Part shown: positions 8,161 through 15,759 of the stretch, piece by piece
How positions within the stretch are numbered: the first letter of the stretch is position 1
How the letters are laid out: the number at the start of each line of letters is the position of its first letter
Source: Terriglobia bacterium
GTDB taxonomy: Bacteria > Acidobacteriota > Terriglobia > UBA7540
Length of the DNA stretch: 37,581 nucleotides
NCBI GenBank assembly: GCA_030037755.1
Contig: JASHQD010000184.1
Location: forward strand, 1 to 37,581
Direction of reading: 5' to 3'
Notes under the pieces: model-generated
Told to the model about the DNA's origin: nothing
The model's input: only the letters and a program-made list of their open reading frames with translations
The model's database searches: none
Translations under genes and position numbers: made by a program

Positions 8161-9216
8161 CTAAGCCGACGCCAGTGCGGCAACAGGCTCAGTGACATTG
8201 GTTCTCACGGATCGTGCGTCAAGGCCTAGAACACGAAACATCTCGCGCAAACGGACCTCGTAAGTGTGCTCGCGATGCGCCCGGGCGTAGGCGCGGTCGG
8301 CGATTCGCTGCCGTTGGTCCGGGTGCCTCAGGTAATAGTCGACTTTCTCTTTCAGCTCGGACTGCGTCTCGAACGTCACCACCTCGCGCTCCGGCTCAAA
8401 CAGATCGCTGAGCGTCGGCTTCCAGTCGGTGATCTGAAAGGCGCCGCAGCCTGCCGCCTCGAACAGACGGCAGTTCACGCTTTCGATTTCCGCAAAGTGC
8501 ATCGTGTTGAGCAGGATCTTGGCGGCGTTGAAGGCTTTCGATTTTTCCAGTCCCGCGACGTAGATGTCCGGGTAGTTGGCCCGCAACCCTGAATCGAGCC
8601 ATCGCGGGTAGTTGCTGCCCCAGATTTTCAAGTCATAATCCTTGAATGTCTCCAGCATCTTCGCTCGGTAGTAATACATACCTGACGCTGTGGCCAGATC
8701 GCACCCGTACTTATGACGATCCTCATCGGTCAATTTCACCCGATGATGCCAGACGGGGTTACAGGCCTCGGGAAGATAATGGGCATTCAGGCCGAGTTTT
8801 CCCCGGAACGTTCGCACCATGTAAGGGTCTTTCAAGAACCACGCGTCCAGGTCGCTCGCCAGCAGATACTGGCGGTCCAGGTTTGAGAGCGCGTCGGGGT
8901 ACCAGAGGGCGATTTTGGCGCGTGAAATCTGGCGCAGGCGCCGCACGATTTCAGGAGGTGTAGTTCCGTATGTGAGAAGCAACAGCCCGGGCTGAAATCT
9001 CTCGACAGTCCTGACCAGGGCCTGGTGTCTTCGATCCTCGATACCCGGCATGACCCGGGGCAAGAGATCCCAGAAGGCGGCCCAATACACGTTTCGAATG
9101 CGATGCGAAGGAAACAGATCGAACGGCAAGGCATCGTGTCCCGCCCGCCTCAAGGCCGAGAGGATGTTGTTCGCAAAGCCGTCTTCATGGATTGAGCCGC
9201 TTACGATGATGCGCAC
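8161..9216 (-). CDS. CgeB-like glycosyltransferase, paralogue 1
   Basis: The product is 351 residues, beginning with a GTG (9214-9216) preceded by AAGGAG at good spacing. The N-terminal half (MRIIVSGSIHEDGFANNI; LLLLTYGTTPPEIV; KIALWYPDAL) and the C-terminal half (NCRLFEAAGCGAFQITDW) resemble the CgeB/DUF3880-glycosyltransferase group of GT-B enzymes. In these the C-terminal E-x-A-GCG segment replaces the usual GT4 donor motif. It is clearly paralogous to the gene directly upstream (9201-10343), about two-thirds to three-quarters identical by eye. The 16-bp overlap with that gene points to translational coupling. Function as a sugar transferase is a family-level inference. Confidence 0.85.
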   Translation of the reverse strand: MRIIVSGSIHEDGFANNILSALRRAGHDALPFDLFPSHRIRNVYWAAFWDLLPRVMPGIEDRRHQALVRTVERFQPGLLLLTYGTTPPEIVRRLRQISRAKIALWYPDALSNLDRQYLLASDLDAWFLKDPYMVRTFRGKLGLNAHYLPEACNPVWHHRVKLTDEDRHKYGCDLATASGMYYYRAKMLETFKDYDLKIWGSNYPRWLDSGLRANYPDIYVAGLEKSKAFNAAKILLNTMHFAEIESVNCRLFEAAGCGAFQITDWKPTLSDLFEPEREVVTFETQSELKEKVDYYLRHPDQRQRIADRAYARAHREHTYEVRLREMFRVLGLDARSVRTNVTEPVAALASA

Positions 9217-10343
9217 GTGCCTGCTCCTTGGTTGGTTTTTGGCGTTTCCGTCGTTTGGCGAAGAAGAATACCCGCGGCCCGGGCTTTATGCCGAGGCTGT
9301 TGCGCAGGCAGGTTGTGTGAAAGTTGGTTGTCACTGAGCGTGCCGCCAAGTCCCATCACACGGAACATTTCACGCAGCCGCATTTCGTAGGTGTGCTCTC
9401 GATGCGCACGCGCGTAGGCTCGGTCCGCGATCTGCTGCCGTTCCTCGGGACGCGAGAGGTAGTAATCGACTTTTTCTTTCAACTCGTCCCGAGTTTCAAA
9501 CGTCACGACTTCACGTTCCGGCTTGAACAGGCTGTCGAGGGCAGGTTTCCAGTCCGCGATCTGAAAAGCTCCGCAGCCCGCGGCTTCGAAGAGGCGGCAG
9601 TTCACGCCTTCGATCTCAGCGTAGATCATCGTGTTGAGCACGATTTTGGCCGCGTTGAATGCCTTCGATTTCTCCAGCTCGGCCACATAGATTCCGGGGT
9701 ACTTCGGCCGCAACGGCGACTGAAGCCAACGAGGATAACTGGTCCCCCAGATTTTCAGGTCGTAGTCCTTGAAGATTTCTAGCATTTTGGCCCGGTAGTA
9801 ATACATGGCCGATGCGGTCGCGAGATCGCAGCCGTACTTGCGACGCTCCGCGTCGGTCAGCTCGACGCGCCGGTGCCAAACCGGATTGCAGGCCTCGGGC
9901 AGGTAATGCGCGTTAATCCCCAGCTTGTCCCGAAAGACGCGCACCATATAGGGATCCTTGAAGAACCAGGCGTCCAGATCGCTCGCGAGCATGTACTGGC
10001 GGCCAAGGTTCGCCAGGTGATCGGGGAACCAGAGAGCGATTTTGGCGCGACAGCTCCGCCGCACGCGGCGTACAACCTCCGGGGGCGTGGTGCTGTGGGT
10101 CAGCAACAGCAAGTCCGGCTGGAAATCGTCCGCGACCCGGACAAGTGCGTCGTGCCTCCGCTGCTCGATTTGAGGAAAGATGCGGGGCACGTAAGTCCAG
10201 AACCGGGACCAGTAGAGGCTATGAATGCGATGACTCGGCAGCGGGTGAAACGAAAGCACCTCGTGACCCATCTGCCGAATCGCGGACGCGATGTTGGTCG
10301 CGAAACCGTCTTTGTGGACCGGGCCACTGACGAGAATACGCAC
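9201..10343 (-). CDS. CgeB-like glycosyltransferase, paralogue 2
   Basis: The product is 380 residues with a GTG start (10341-10343); TGGAG inside the wzx end serves as ribosome site. It aligns with the next gene along nearly all its length. Shared blocks include DGFA, PSHRI, TTPPE, KIALW, LASDLDAWF, KDPYMVR, NAHYLPEACNPVWH, YGCDLATAS, MYYYRAKMLE, NCRLFEAAGCGAFQI and FETxxELKEKVDYYL. The C-terminus carries about 30 extra basic residues that overlap the start of paralogue 1. The stop of the flippase gene is 1 bp before this start, so expression is tightly coupled. A tandem duplication followed by divergence is the simplest origin. The two enzymes may add successive related sugars. Confidence 0.86.
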   Translation of the reverse strand: MRILVSGPVHKDGFATNIASAIRQMGHEVLSFHPLPSHRIHSLYWSRFWTYVPRIFPQIEQRRHDALVRVADDFQPDLLLLTHSTTPPEVVRRVRRSCRAKIALWFPDHLANLGRQYMLASDLDAWFFKDPYMVRVFRDKLGINAHYLPEACNPVWHRRVELTDAERRKYGCDLATASAMYYYRAKMLEIFKDYDLKIWGTSYPRWLQSPLRPKYPGIYVAELEKSKAFNAAKIVLNTMIYAEIEGVNCRLFEAAGCGAFQIADWKPALDSLFKPEREVVTFETRDELKEKVDYYLSRPEERQQIADRAYARAHREHTYEMRLREMFRVMGLGGTLSDNQLSHNLPAQQPRHKARAAGILLRQTTETPKTNQGAGTCASS

Positions 10344-10344
10344 G

Positions 10345-11724
10345 CTATCGCTCCAGAACGAGGATCGGCGAGTTCGAATTTCGGAAACCGATGAGTTCCC
10401 AGAACCGGATATTCAGCCGCCGCTGGCAGAGGAACAGCATCAGGACGAGGCTGCAGGTGTAAGCCAGCGATGAAGCAATCGCGGCGCCCATGAAGCTTAT
10501 CCGTGGCACCAGTAATAACAGGACGCCCGCGGTTACCGCCATCGATACACCTTCCGCGTACGACGGCAGGGCGGGATGGTCCAGGGCGCGCGCGCCGTCG
10601 TAAAGCATCTGGTTCAGGCCCAGCGCCACCGTACCGACCAGAAGCACGCGGCACGCGGCTACTGAGGGCGCGAAATCCGCGCCGAATACCCGCAGGATCA
10701 GCCACGGGCAAATCACGTATAGAATCGCGCAGGCACTCACCAGCCACGCGACCAGGACGCGAAAAGAGTGCCCGATCATCTTGCGCGTCGAATCCGGATC
10801 GGCGTTGGAGCCGTTGGCCAGGGTCACCATGCCCGCGGCTTGCGGCACTACGGTCACCATCGTGGACACCGTGACCGCCACCACGTAGAGACCGAGGTCG
10901 CGAGGCGGTACCAACACCGAGAGGATCAACTGGTCCACGCGCTGATTGAAGAAGTAACTCACGCTCGAAAGATGGCTGCGAATGCCGTAGCCAAGAAGAT
11001 CCTTGCAGGCCCGGGGCTGCCAGCTGAAATGCAGCCCGCCGCGGTTGATCAGAAGCGCGTACCCGACCAGCGCGGCCAGGGCGACTCCGATAATCTGAGA
11101 TGCCACCACGCCGGAGAGCGACGATTTGTGCAGCGCCAGCAGCAGGACGATTCCCAGCGCGTAAAATCCCGGAGCGATGGTACGGACCAGGTTGAACCAG
11201 AACATTTCCAGTTTGCCCTGCAGCAAATTGGCCGGCTGGCCACCCAGCATAATGACCGGCGCAGAGGCCAGAAACGCGAAACTCAGCAGGCGCACATGCG
11301 AGGAATAGTGCTTCAGAGCGAGTGGCAGAACTACGGCGCCGACCGCCAGTACAAGAATCGATTGCCCAATGCCGATCAGGGTTGACGAAGTGAAAATTTC
11401 CGCATAGCCATGACGCCGTTGCCCGGTGTGAAAGACGATCGCCTGGTTTACACCCACTGCACAAAGAAAGACCAGAGTTGTGGGCCAGATGATCAGGGCT
11501 GCCAGTTCGCCGCGTCCTGCGGGGCCCAGGAGGCGAGCGGAAAGAACACCGGAAACGGTGCCAAGCCCGAGAATCGCAGCCTGAGCTCCGACGGTGAGTG
11601 CCAGGTGCCGGGCAAGTCGCGCAAACGGTATCGAAGTACGCGCCGCCGTACCCGAGCCTATCGTTTCTGCACTTGCAATACTCAACGTTGCCCCTGGATT
11701 GTTCGTCTCTAGCGCCGGTGTCAT
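10345..11724 (-). CDS. Wzx-like oligosaccharide flippase (MATE/MVF superfamily)
   Basis: The product is about 459 residues with 12 or more hydrophobic segments. They begin at LALTVGAQAAILGLGTVSGV, and ARLLGPAGRGELAALI is a typical Wzx/PST first-loop sequence. It would flip undecaprenyl-PP-linked repeat units across the inner membrane before polymerisation. The start is uncertain. The frame stays open to 11919, but upstream of about 11700 it runs through a 48-bp tandem repeat that I regard as a leader. I chose the ATG at 11722-11724. A TTG at 11683-11685, just outside the repeat and preceded by AGGGG, is equally plausible and would give 446 residues. The stop sits 1 bp before the next gene. 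Confidence 0.86.
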   Translation of the reverse strand: MTPALETNNPGATLSIASAETIGSGTAARTSIPFARLARHLALTVGAQAAILGLGTVSGVLSARLLGPAGRGELAALIIWPTTLVFLCAVGVNQAIVFHTGQRRHGYAEIFTSSTLIGIGQSILVLAVGAVVLPLALKHYSSHVRLLSFAFLASAPVIMLGGQPANLLQGKLEMFWFNLVRTIAPGFYALGIVLLLALHKSSLSGVVASQIIGVALAALVGYALLINRGGLHFSWQPRACKDLLGYGIRSHLSSVSYFFNQRVDQLILSVLVPPRDLGLYVVAVTVSTMVTVVPQAAGMVTLANGSNADPDSTRKMIGHSFRVLVAWLVSACAILYVICPWLILRVFGADFAPSVAACRVLLVGTVALGLNQMLYDGARALDHPALPSYAEGVSMAVTAGVLLLLVPRISFMGAAIASSLAYTCSLVLMLFLCQRRLNIRFWELIGFRNSNSPILVLER

Positions 11725-11880
11725 CACCGGCGAGATCCATTCCGGATTGTTCGTCTGTAGCGCCGGTGTCATCACCGGCGAGATCTGTTCCGGATTGTTC
11801 GTCTGTAGCGCCAGCGTCCTCGCCGGCGAAACCGTCCTGGATTGTTCAGCGGTAGCGCCGCCGTGAACGCGGCGAAATTT
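11696..11880. repeat. 48-bp direct tandem array of GTAG-type hairpins
   Basis: Units run 11696-11743, 11744-11791, 11792-11838 (47 bp) and a partial unit 11839-11880. Each begins GGATTGTTC and contains a TAGC-footed hairpin. Units 1 and 2 have stem GCCGGTG/CACCGGC with loop TCAT. Unit 3 has a changed stem with loop TCCT. Unit 4 has CGCCGC/GCGGCG with a longer loop. The period of 48 is a multiple of three and the minus frame of the flippase runs through without stops, giving a 16-residue repeat (core TNNPE and ISPVMT). It is either a 5' leader or an N-terminal repeat of the flippase. Confidence 0.8.
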
Positions 11881-12223
11881 CGGAGGAGCAGAGCATTTGG
11901 ACGGGGTGGCTGAGCACAACCGCCGGGCGCGCCCCCTACGCGCCGGGCCGGAAGATCTCCGCCACCCCTAGCTTGACTCGTTGTGACCGCGCATCTCTTT
12001 TCGGATGGACTCTCGCAGCTTGGATAATCTTCCTGAATTCGCAAACCAGCGCGCGAGCGTTGCTCCAGGCGTGCGGCGCGGGGACGGCCCTCGTGGCCGC
12101 CCGATCGGTGGATGCCGTCAGCGGGGCAGCTTAAGGTCCACGTTCGAAAGTTGTGGGCAGCCGCAAAGACCGTCCCAGCGTCGTTTCTTCACTCTATGAG
12201 CAGGTGTAGTTCCGCAAAACGGG

Positions 12224-12406
12224 TCAATCCACCAGCCGCCCGCCAGTCCGCAGGAATTGCCGGCCACCCGTTGCAAGACGCCATGGATCGTGGAGATCGT
12301 TCCTTGCTTCACAGGCTAGGCCATTGATTGTGAAGGGTGAAACGGCTTTCTGCTTGTCTTCGTTTTCCTCATGGTCTCCATCGGACAGTGCCACCGCTTT
12401 AATCAT
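12224..12406 (-). CDS. Small hypothetical ORF, possible second member of a coupled pair
   Basis: A 60-residue frame starts MIKAVALSDGDHEENEDKQK and ends GRLVD. I recognise no family, signal peptide or membrane segment. The first third is acidic, the rest mixed. Its ATG overlaps the stop of the 25-codon frame upstream in an ATGA arrangement, which is why it is listed. Codon use is not decisive. It could equally be chance open sequence in a non-coding leader. Confidence 0.2.
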   Translation of the reverse strand: MIKAVALSDGDHEENEDKQKAVSPFTINGLACEARNDLHDPWRLATGGRQFLRTGGRLVD

Positions 12407-12480
12407 GGCTTTGGCCAGACTTCGTCAGTTTGTCGTTGCCTGTGTCTGTCTGGTGCCGTTGCAGTATTTCGGCCGTTCAC
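12403..12480 (-). CDS. Very short hypothetical ORF (25 aa) with strong ribosome site
   Basis: A GTG at 12478-12480 is preceded by AGGAGGG about 7 nt upstream, one of the better Shine-Dalgarno sequences in the window. The product is a basic, Arg/Gln-rich peptide (NGRNTATAPDRHRQRQTDEV), and its stop overlaps the next ATG. It could be a leader peptide controlling translation or transcription of what follows. Nothing identifies a family. Confidence 0.2.
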   Translation of the reverse strand: MNGRNTATAPDRHRQRQTDEVWPKP

Positions 12481-12565
12481 TATCGTGCCCTCCTGGCGGA
12501 AAGGATCAATTGCTTATCCGGTTAAGCCTAGCTGTATAGACGACCAGGAAGCCGGCTTGCGGTGT

Positions 12566-14899
12566 TTAGTGGACCGAAGTCGTCCTGGGCTCCGGAGGCT
12601 CGTCACGATACGCCGGTCCACGGTAGTAGTAGCTGTAATTCCGGTACCGCGATTCGTAGTACTCCTCGTTGACGAAGTCGAGCTTGTTGAGCACGGCACC
12701 GAGGATGCGCGCGCCAGCCTGGTCCAGCATTCGACGGACGCGCATGACGGCCGCGCGGCTGGTCACTCCGCTCTCGCAAACCATTACCACGCCATCGACC
12801 ATGGACGAGAGCAGCGTGGCATCCGTCACCATGAGCACGGGCGGCGAATCGATGACGACGTGCTCAAACTGGTTGGAGAGCGTTTTCAGCAACTCCTCCA
12901 TGGTGCGCGAGGAGAGCAATTCCGAAGGATTTGGCGGCAGCGCGCCCGAGCTGAGCACCCAGAGATTGGGCAGATCGGGATGTTGCTGCAGGACCTCATC
13001 GAGGGGGAACGCGCCGGTGAGGATCTCGCTCAGGCCATAGCGTCCCATGAGATTCAACGAGCGGGTGACGCCCGGCTTGCGCAGGTCTGCGTCGACGATG
13101 ACCACGCGCCCGCCGCGCTGGGCCAGGGCCATGGTCAGGTTGAGGGCGGTGCAGGTCTTGCCTTCGCTGGGGTGTGCGCTGGCGACCAGAATCGTCTTGG
13201 GAGGACGCGGCGCAGTGGACAGCAGAATCGAGGTGCGCAGCACGCGGAAAGACTCCGCGACCTCGGAGAGCGGGGCGTTAAGAATTGCCAACTCGACGTG
13301 GCTCGCCTTGGCCAGAACTTTGCCGTTGCCGTCCGCGTCGCCCTTGCTTAGGGTCTTGGCGCCGTAGGCGGGCCTGGAGCCGTAGCGTCCGGTCAGCATG
13401 GTGTAGTAGCGTCCACGCGCCGCCCTGCCGCCGAGCGGGATCACGGAAAGGGCAGGAACGCCCGCCGCCTGCTCCAAATCGTCTGTGTTCTTCACAGAGT
13501 TGTCGAGGCCTTCGCGGACGAACGCCATGGTGATCCCGAGGCCTAATCCGACGCAGAGTCCGATCAGGATGTTCTTGAGCTTCTCCGGACGCACCGGCAT
13601 CGCAGGGACGAGCGCCTCATCGACCACATGCAGATTCGTGGCCTGTAATCCGGCCGAAACAGTGGCGTCCTTGAGGCGCTTGAGCAGGTCGTCGTAGAGC
13701 TGCTGATTGCTGTCGGCTTCGCGCTTGAGGATATTGTGCTGGATCAGCAACTGGTTCAGTTGCGCCACCTGCACCTTCTGGTCGCTGACGGCCTGCGTGA
13801 GCAGGCTTTCGCGGCGCAGCGCCGCATTGTAGTCGTTCTGCGCGCGGGCTACAACGCGCGCGCGCTCAGCGTTGATGGCGGAATCAATGTCCTGGAGCTG
13901 ATTGCGGGTTTTGACCACGCTCGGATAGTTGGCGCCGAACTGCGTGGACAGTTCGGCAAGCTGGGAGCTGACCGTGGAGCGATTCTCCTCCAGCTTCTCC
14001 AGCAGCGCGTCGTCGGCCACCTGGGCGGCGCGCGACGGCTCGGACTTCAACACGTCATAGATCGACTCGGCGTGGGTGCGGGCGCTCTGCGCGTCTGTCT
14101 GGTCCTTGGTGAGCTCGCCGAGGCGCTCCTGGACCACGTTTTCTTTGTCGTCGATGGCGGTGATGTTGTTCTGGCGCTCATAATCGACCAGAGCCTGCTG
14201 CGACTTCTCCACCTTGGCCTTCAGCTCGTCAAGTTGCTGCTCCATCCACGCGGACGCCTGCCGCGTGGCGTCGTATTTCTTGCGGAAATTCGATTCCACG
14301 TAGCCCTTGACCAGCGAGTTGGCGACTGTCGCCGCGAGCACGCGATCGGTGCTCTCAAAGCTCACCTCGATCACGCGGCTGTCGCGCATCAGCTCGACGT
14401 TCAAATCAGTATGGAACGTCTTTAAGAGACGGCCGTCGCTATCGCTCGAGTACCCGTTCGTGACGCCGCCGTCACGAGTGGTTTTATCGTGCGTGAAGTC
14501 TGGAACCTGATCGAGCCGCAGGGCTTGAATCGTGGTGAGCGCGAGGGCGTCGCTCTTGAGAATGTCCACCTGCGTCTGCAAGAAAGCCGTGTTCGCCTCG
14601 GAGAAAGCGCGGTCCATTTCGGTGAGGCTTTGCAACGACGGCGTTTCGGCTTCGACCTCCACTCGCGCGGTGGCGCGATACACGGGCCGCACTTTGAACG
14701 AATAGATGGCCACCAGGATAGTGGCGAGCAGGGCGACCGCCAACACCGTGCCGCGGCGCTTGCGGAGAATTTGCCAATACGCTCGGAGATAAGCAAATGA
14801 ATCCGCGGTCATCTCCGAGGCGCGGAAGGTCGTGGCGCGCGCGTCGGGGCGCTCGAGCGCCGATTTGTTGAAAGGCATGATGGATTGCTCTTCTGGCAT
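12566..14899 (-). CDS. Polysaccharide co-polymerase / tyrosine autokinase, Wzc-like
   Basis: From the ATG at 14897-14899, backed by GGAGGG just upstream, the product is 777 residues. An upstream in-frame start at 14992 lacks this support. A Wzz-type N-terminal domain carries a membrane segment at about 50-68 and a long periplasmic coiled-coil (about 210-410). A second membrane segment is at about 441-461. The cytoplasmic BY-kinase domain has Walker A SAHPSEGKT (about 574-582), Walker A' VVIVDADLRKPG and Walker B HVVIDSPPV. The last 30 or so residues hold a tyrosine cluster (YYESRYRNYSYYYRGPAY) for autophosphorylation. Such proteins govern chain length and couple polymerisation to export through the Wza-like pore. 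Assignment is firm. Confidence 0.95.
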   Translation of the reverse strand: MPEEQSIMPFNKSALERPDARATTFRASEMTADSFAYLRAYWQILRKRRGTVLAVALLATILVAIYSFKVRPVYRATARVEVEAETPSLQSLTEMDRAFSEANTAFLQTQVDILKSDALALTTIQALRLDQVPDFTHDKTTRDGGVTNGYSSDSDGRLLKTFHTDLNVELMRDSRVIEVSFESTDRVLAATVANSLVKGYVESNFRKKYDATRQASAWMEQQLDELKAKVEKSQQALVDYERQNNITAIDDKENVVQERLGELTKDQTDAQSARTHAESIYDVLKSEPSRAAQVADDALLEKLEENRSTVSSQLAELSTQFGANYPSVVKTRNQLQDIDSAINAERARVVARAQNDYNAALRRESLLTQAVSDQKVQVAQLNQLLIQHNILKREADSNQQLYDDLLKRLKDATVSAGLQATNLHVVDEALVPAMPVRPEKLKNILIGLCVGLGLGITMAFVREGLDNSVKNTDDLEQAAGVPALSVIPLGGRAARGRYYTMLTGRYGSRPAYGAKTLSKGDADGNGKVLAKASHVELAILNAPLSEVAESFRVLRTSILLSTAPRPPKTILVASAHPSEGKTCTALNLTMALAQRGGRVVIVDADLRKPGVTRSLNLMGRYGLSEILTGAFPLDEVLQQHPDLPNLWVLSSGALPPNPSELLSSRTMEELLKTLSNQFEHVVIDSPPVLMVTDATLLSSMVDGVVMVCESGVTSRAAVMRVRRMLDQAGARILGAVLNKLDFVNEEYYESRYRNYSYYYRGPAYRDEPPEPRTTSVH

Positions 14900-14930
14900 A
14901 AACCCTCCTGCAGGTACGTGGCACGGGCTT

Positions 14931-14955
14931 CTGTAGCACGGGCGTCCCGCCCGTG
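14931..14955 (+). repeat. Single GTAG-type hairpin (REP-like)
   Basis: CTGTAGC is followed by a hairpin with arms CACGGGCG and CGCCCGTG overlapping a very short loop (TCC). It lies in the 96-bp gap between methyltransferase and kinase genes. The foot matches the other copies in the window while the stem sequence differs on both sides, keeping pairing. A partly related GGACGGCCGGGATGGCCGTG stretch follows at about 14962-14982. Confidence 0.6.
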
Positions 14956-14995
14956 GTGTTACGGACGGCCGGGATGGCCGTGCCCGGCGCATGAG

Positions 14996-15733
14996 CTAAA
15001 GCTTTTTCAAAGCAACGATCAATGTCAGGGGAAGTCCGTCGTCAGAGGCCTGGTCCAAGCGCATGCCGGTTTGCTCGAGCATGTCGAGCCAGGTTCGCAA
15101 CGGAAAATGATTGAGGGAGAAAGTCAGATATTCCCAGTAAGCCTTGCCCTTGCGGTTCAGCAACGGGAGAATCGAAGCGCCGAGAAACGAACCGGCGGCG
15201 GAACGCAACGGGCGCTCCAGTTTCCGGCGCCCGTTCAATGGGTTGGGCACGGTCATGACCAGCACTCCGTCAAGCTCAAGGACCCTCGCGAGCTCGGCCA
15301 GCTGGGCCAGCGGATCGCGAGCGTATTCGAGGACGCTCGAGGCCACGATGCCGCCGAAGGAGCCATCCGGAAACGGAATGGCCGAGACGGCTTTCGCTTC
15401 GCCGGTCACGATTTGGATCTTTGATTCCCCGCAAAGTTTCCGGGCGACACCGACCATTCCGAGTGACGTGTCGAAACCGCAAACGTCGAATCCTGCCTGA
15501 TGGAGCGCAAGCGTGATCTGTCCCGTGCCGCAGCCGAAATCGAGGACTCTGGAGCCCGGCCGGAGGCGATCGCGCAAGGGCGTAACGCAACGATCGATGC
15601 GATGCCGCATACTTCCTCCGGCAGCGTATTTATCGCTCCATTGCCCTGAAATGGTGTCGAAATAAGAGGAACTGTCTGCGTCCATGGGACTGTGAGAGCC
15701 GCAAAGCAGGCGCTCGCCGAACCGCCCGGACAC
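14996..15733 (-). CDS. SAM-dependent class I methyltransferase
   Basis: The product is up to 245 residues. It has a Rossmann-type SAM site VLDFGCGTGQITLAL (motif I), the acidic residue at the end of strand 2 (VCGFDTS), and FPDGSFGGIVASSVLEY (motif II/III region). The GTG at 15731-15733 has a weak GGTGGAAGA upstream. A later ATG at 15683-15685 (MDADSSSYFD) is the alternative start and lacks a visible ribosome site. It lies 26 bp after the oxidoreductase stop, within the polysaccharide operon, so a sugar O- or N-methylation is likely but not proven. A ubiquinone-type methyltransferase is an unlikely alternative given context. Confidence 0.85.
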   Translation of the reverse strand: MSGRFGERLLCGSHSPMDADSSSYFDTISGQWSDKYAAGGSMRHRIDRCVTPLRDRLRPGSRVLDFGCGTGQITLALHQAGFDVCGFDTSLGMVGVARKLCGESKIQIVTGEAKAVSAIPFPDGSFGGIVASSVLEYARDPLAQLAELARVLELDGVLVMTVPNPLNGRRKLERPLRSAAGSFLGASILPLLNRKGKAYWEYLTFSLNHFPLRTWLDMLEQTGMRLDQASDDGLPLTLIVALKKL

Positions 15734-15759
15734 TCTTCCACCCTATGAAAAGAGAAGTG

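Larger units (their letters stand above)
11881..12565. other. Intergenic region between tyrosine-kinase and flippase genes
   Basis: Nearly 0.7 kb without a recognisable gene. On the minus strand it holds two short overlapping reading frames (12403-12480 and 12224-12406), described separately. I found no clear intrinsic terminator behind the kinase gene and no confident promoter for the flippase part of the operon. The stretch near 12541-12566 has a short AAGCCGGCTT palindrome but no T-tract. Whether transcription continues from the kinase gene into the flippase gene is open. Confidence 0.5.

Noticed and set aside
10100-11740. A 546-codon minus-strand frame across the flippase and the second CgeB-like gene
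   Set aside because: It overlaps two well-supported genes in a different frame, and its Arg/Ser/Gly-rich product has no membrane segments or motifs.
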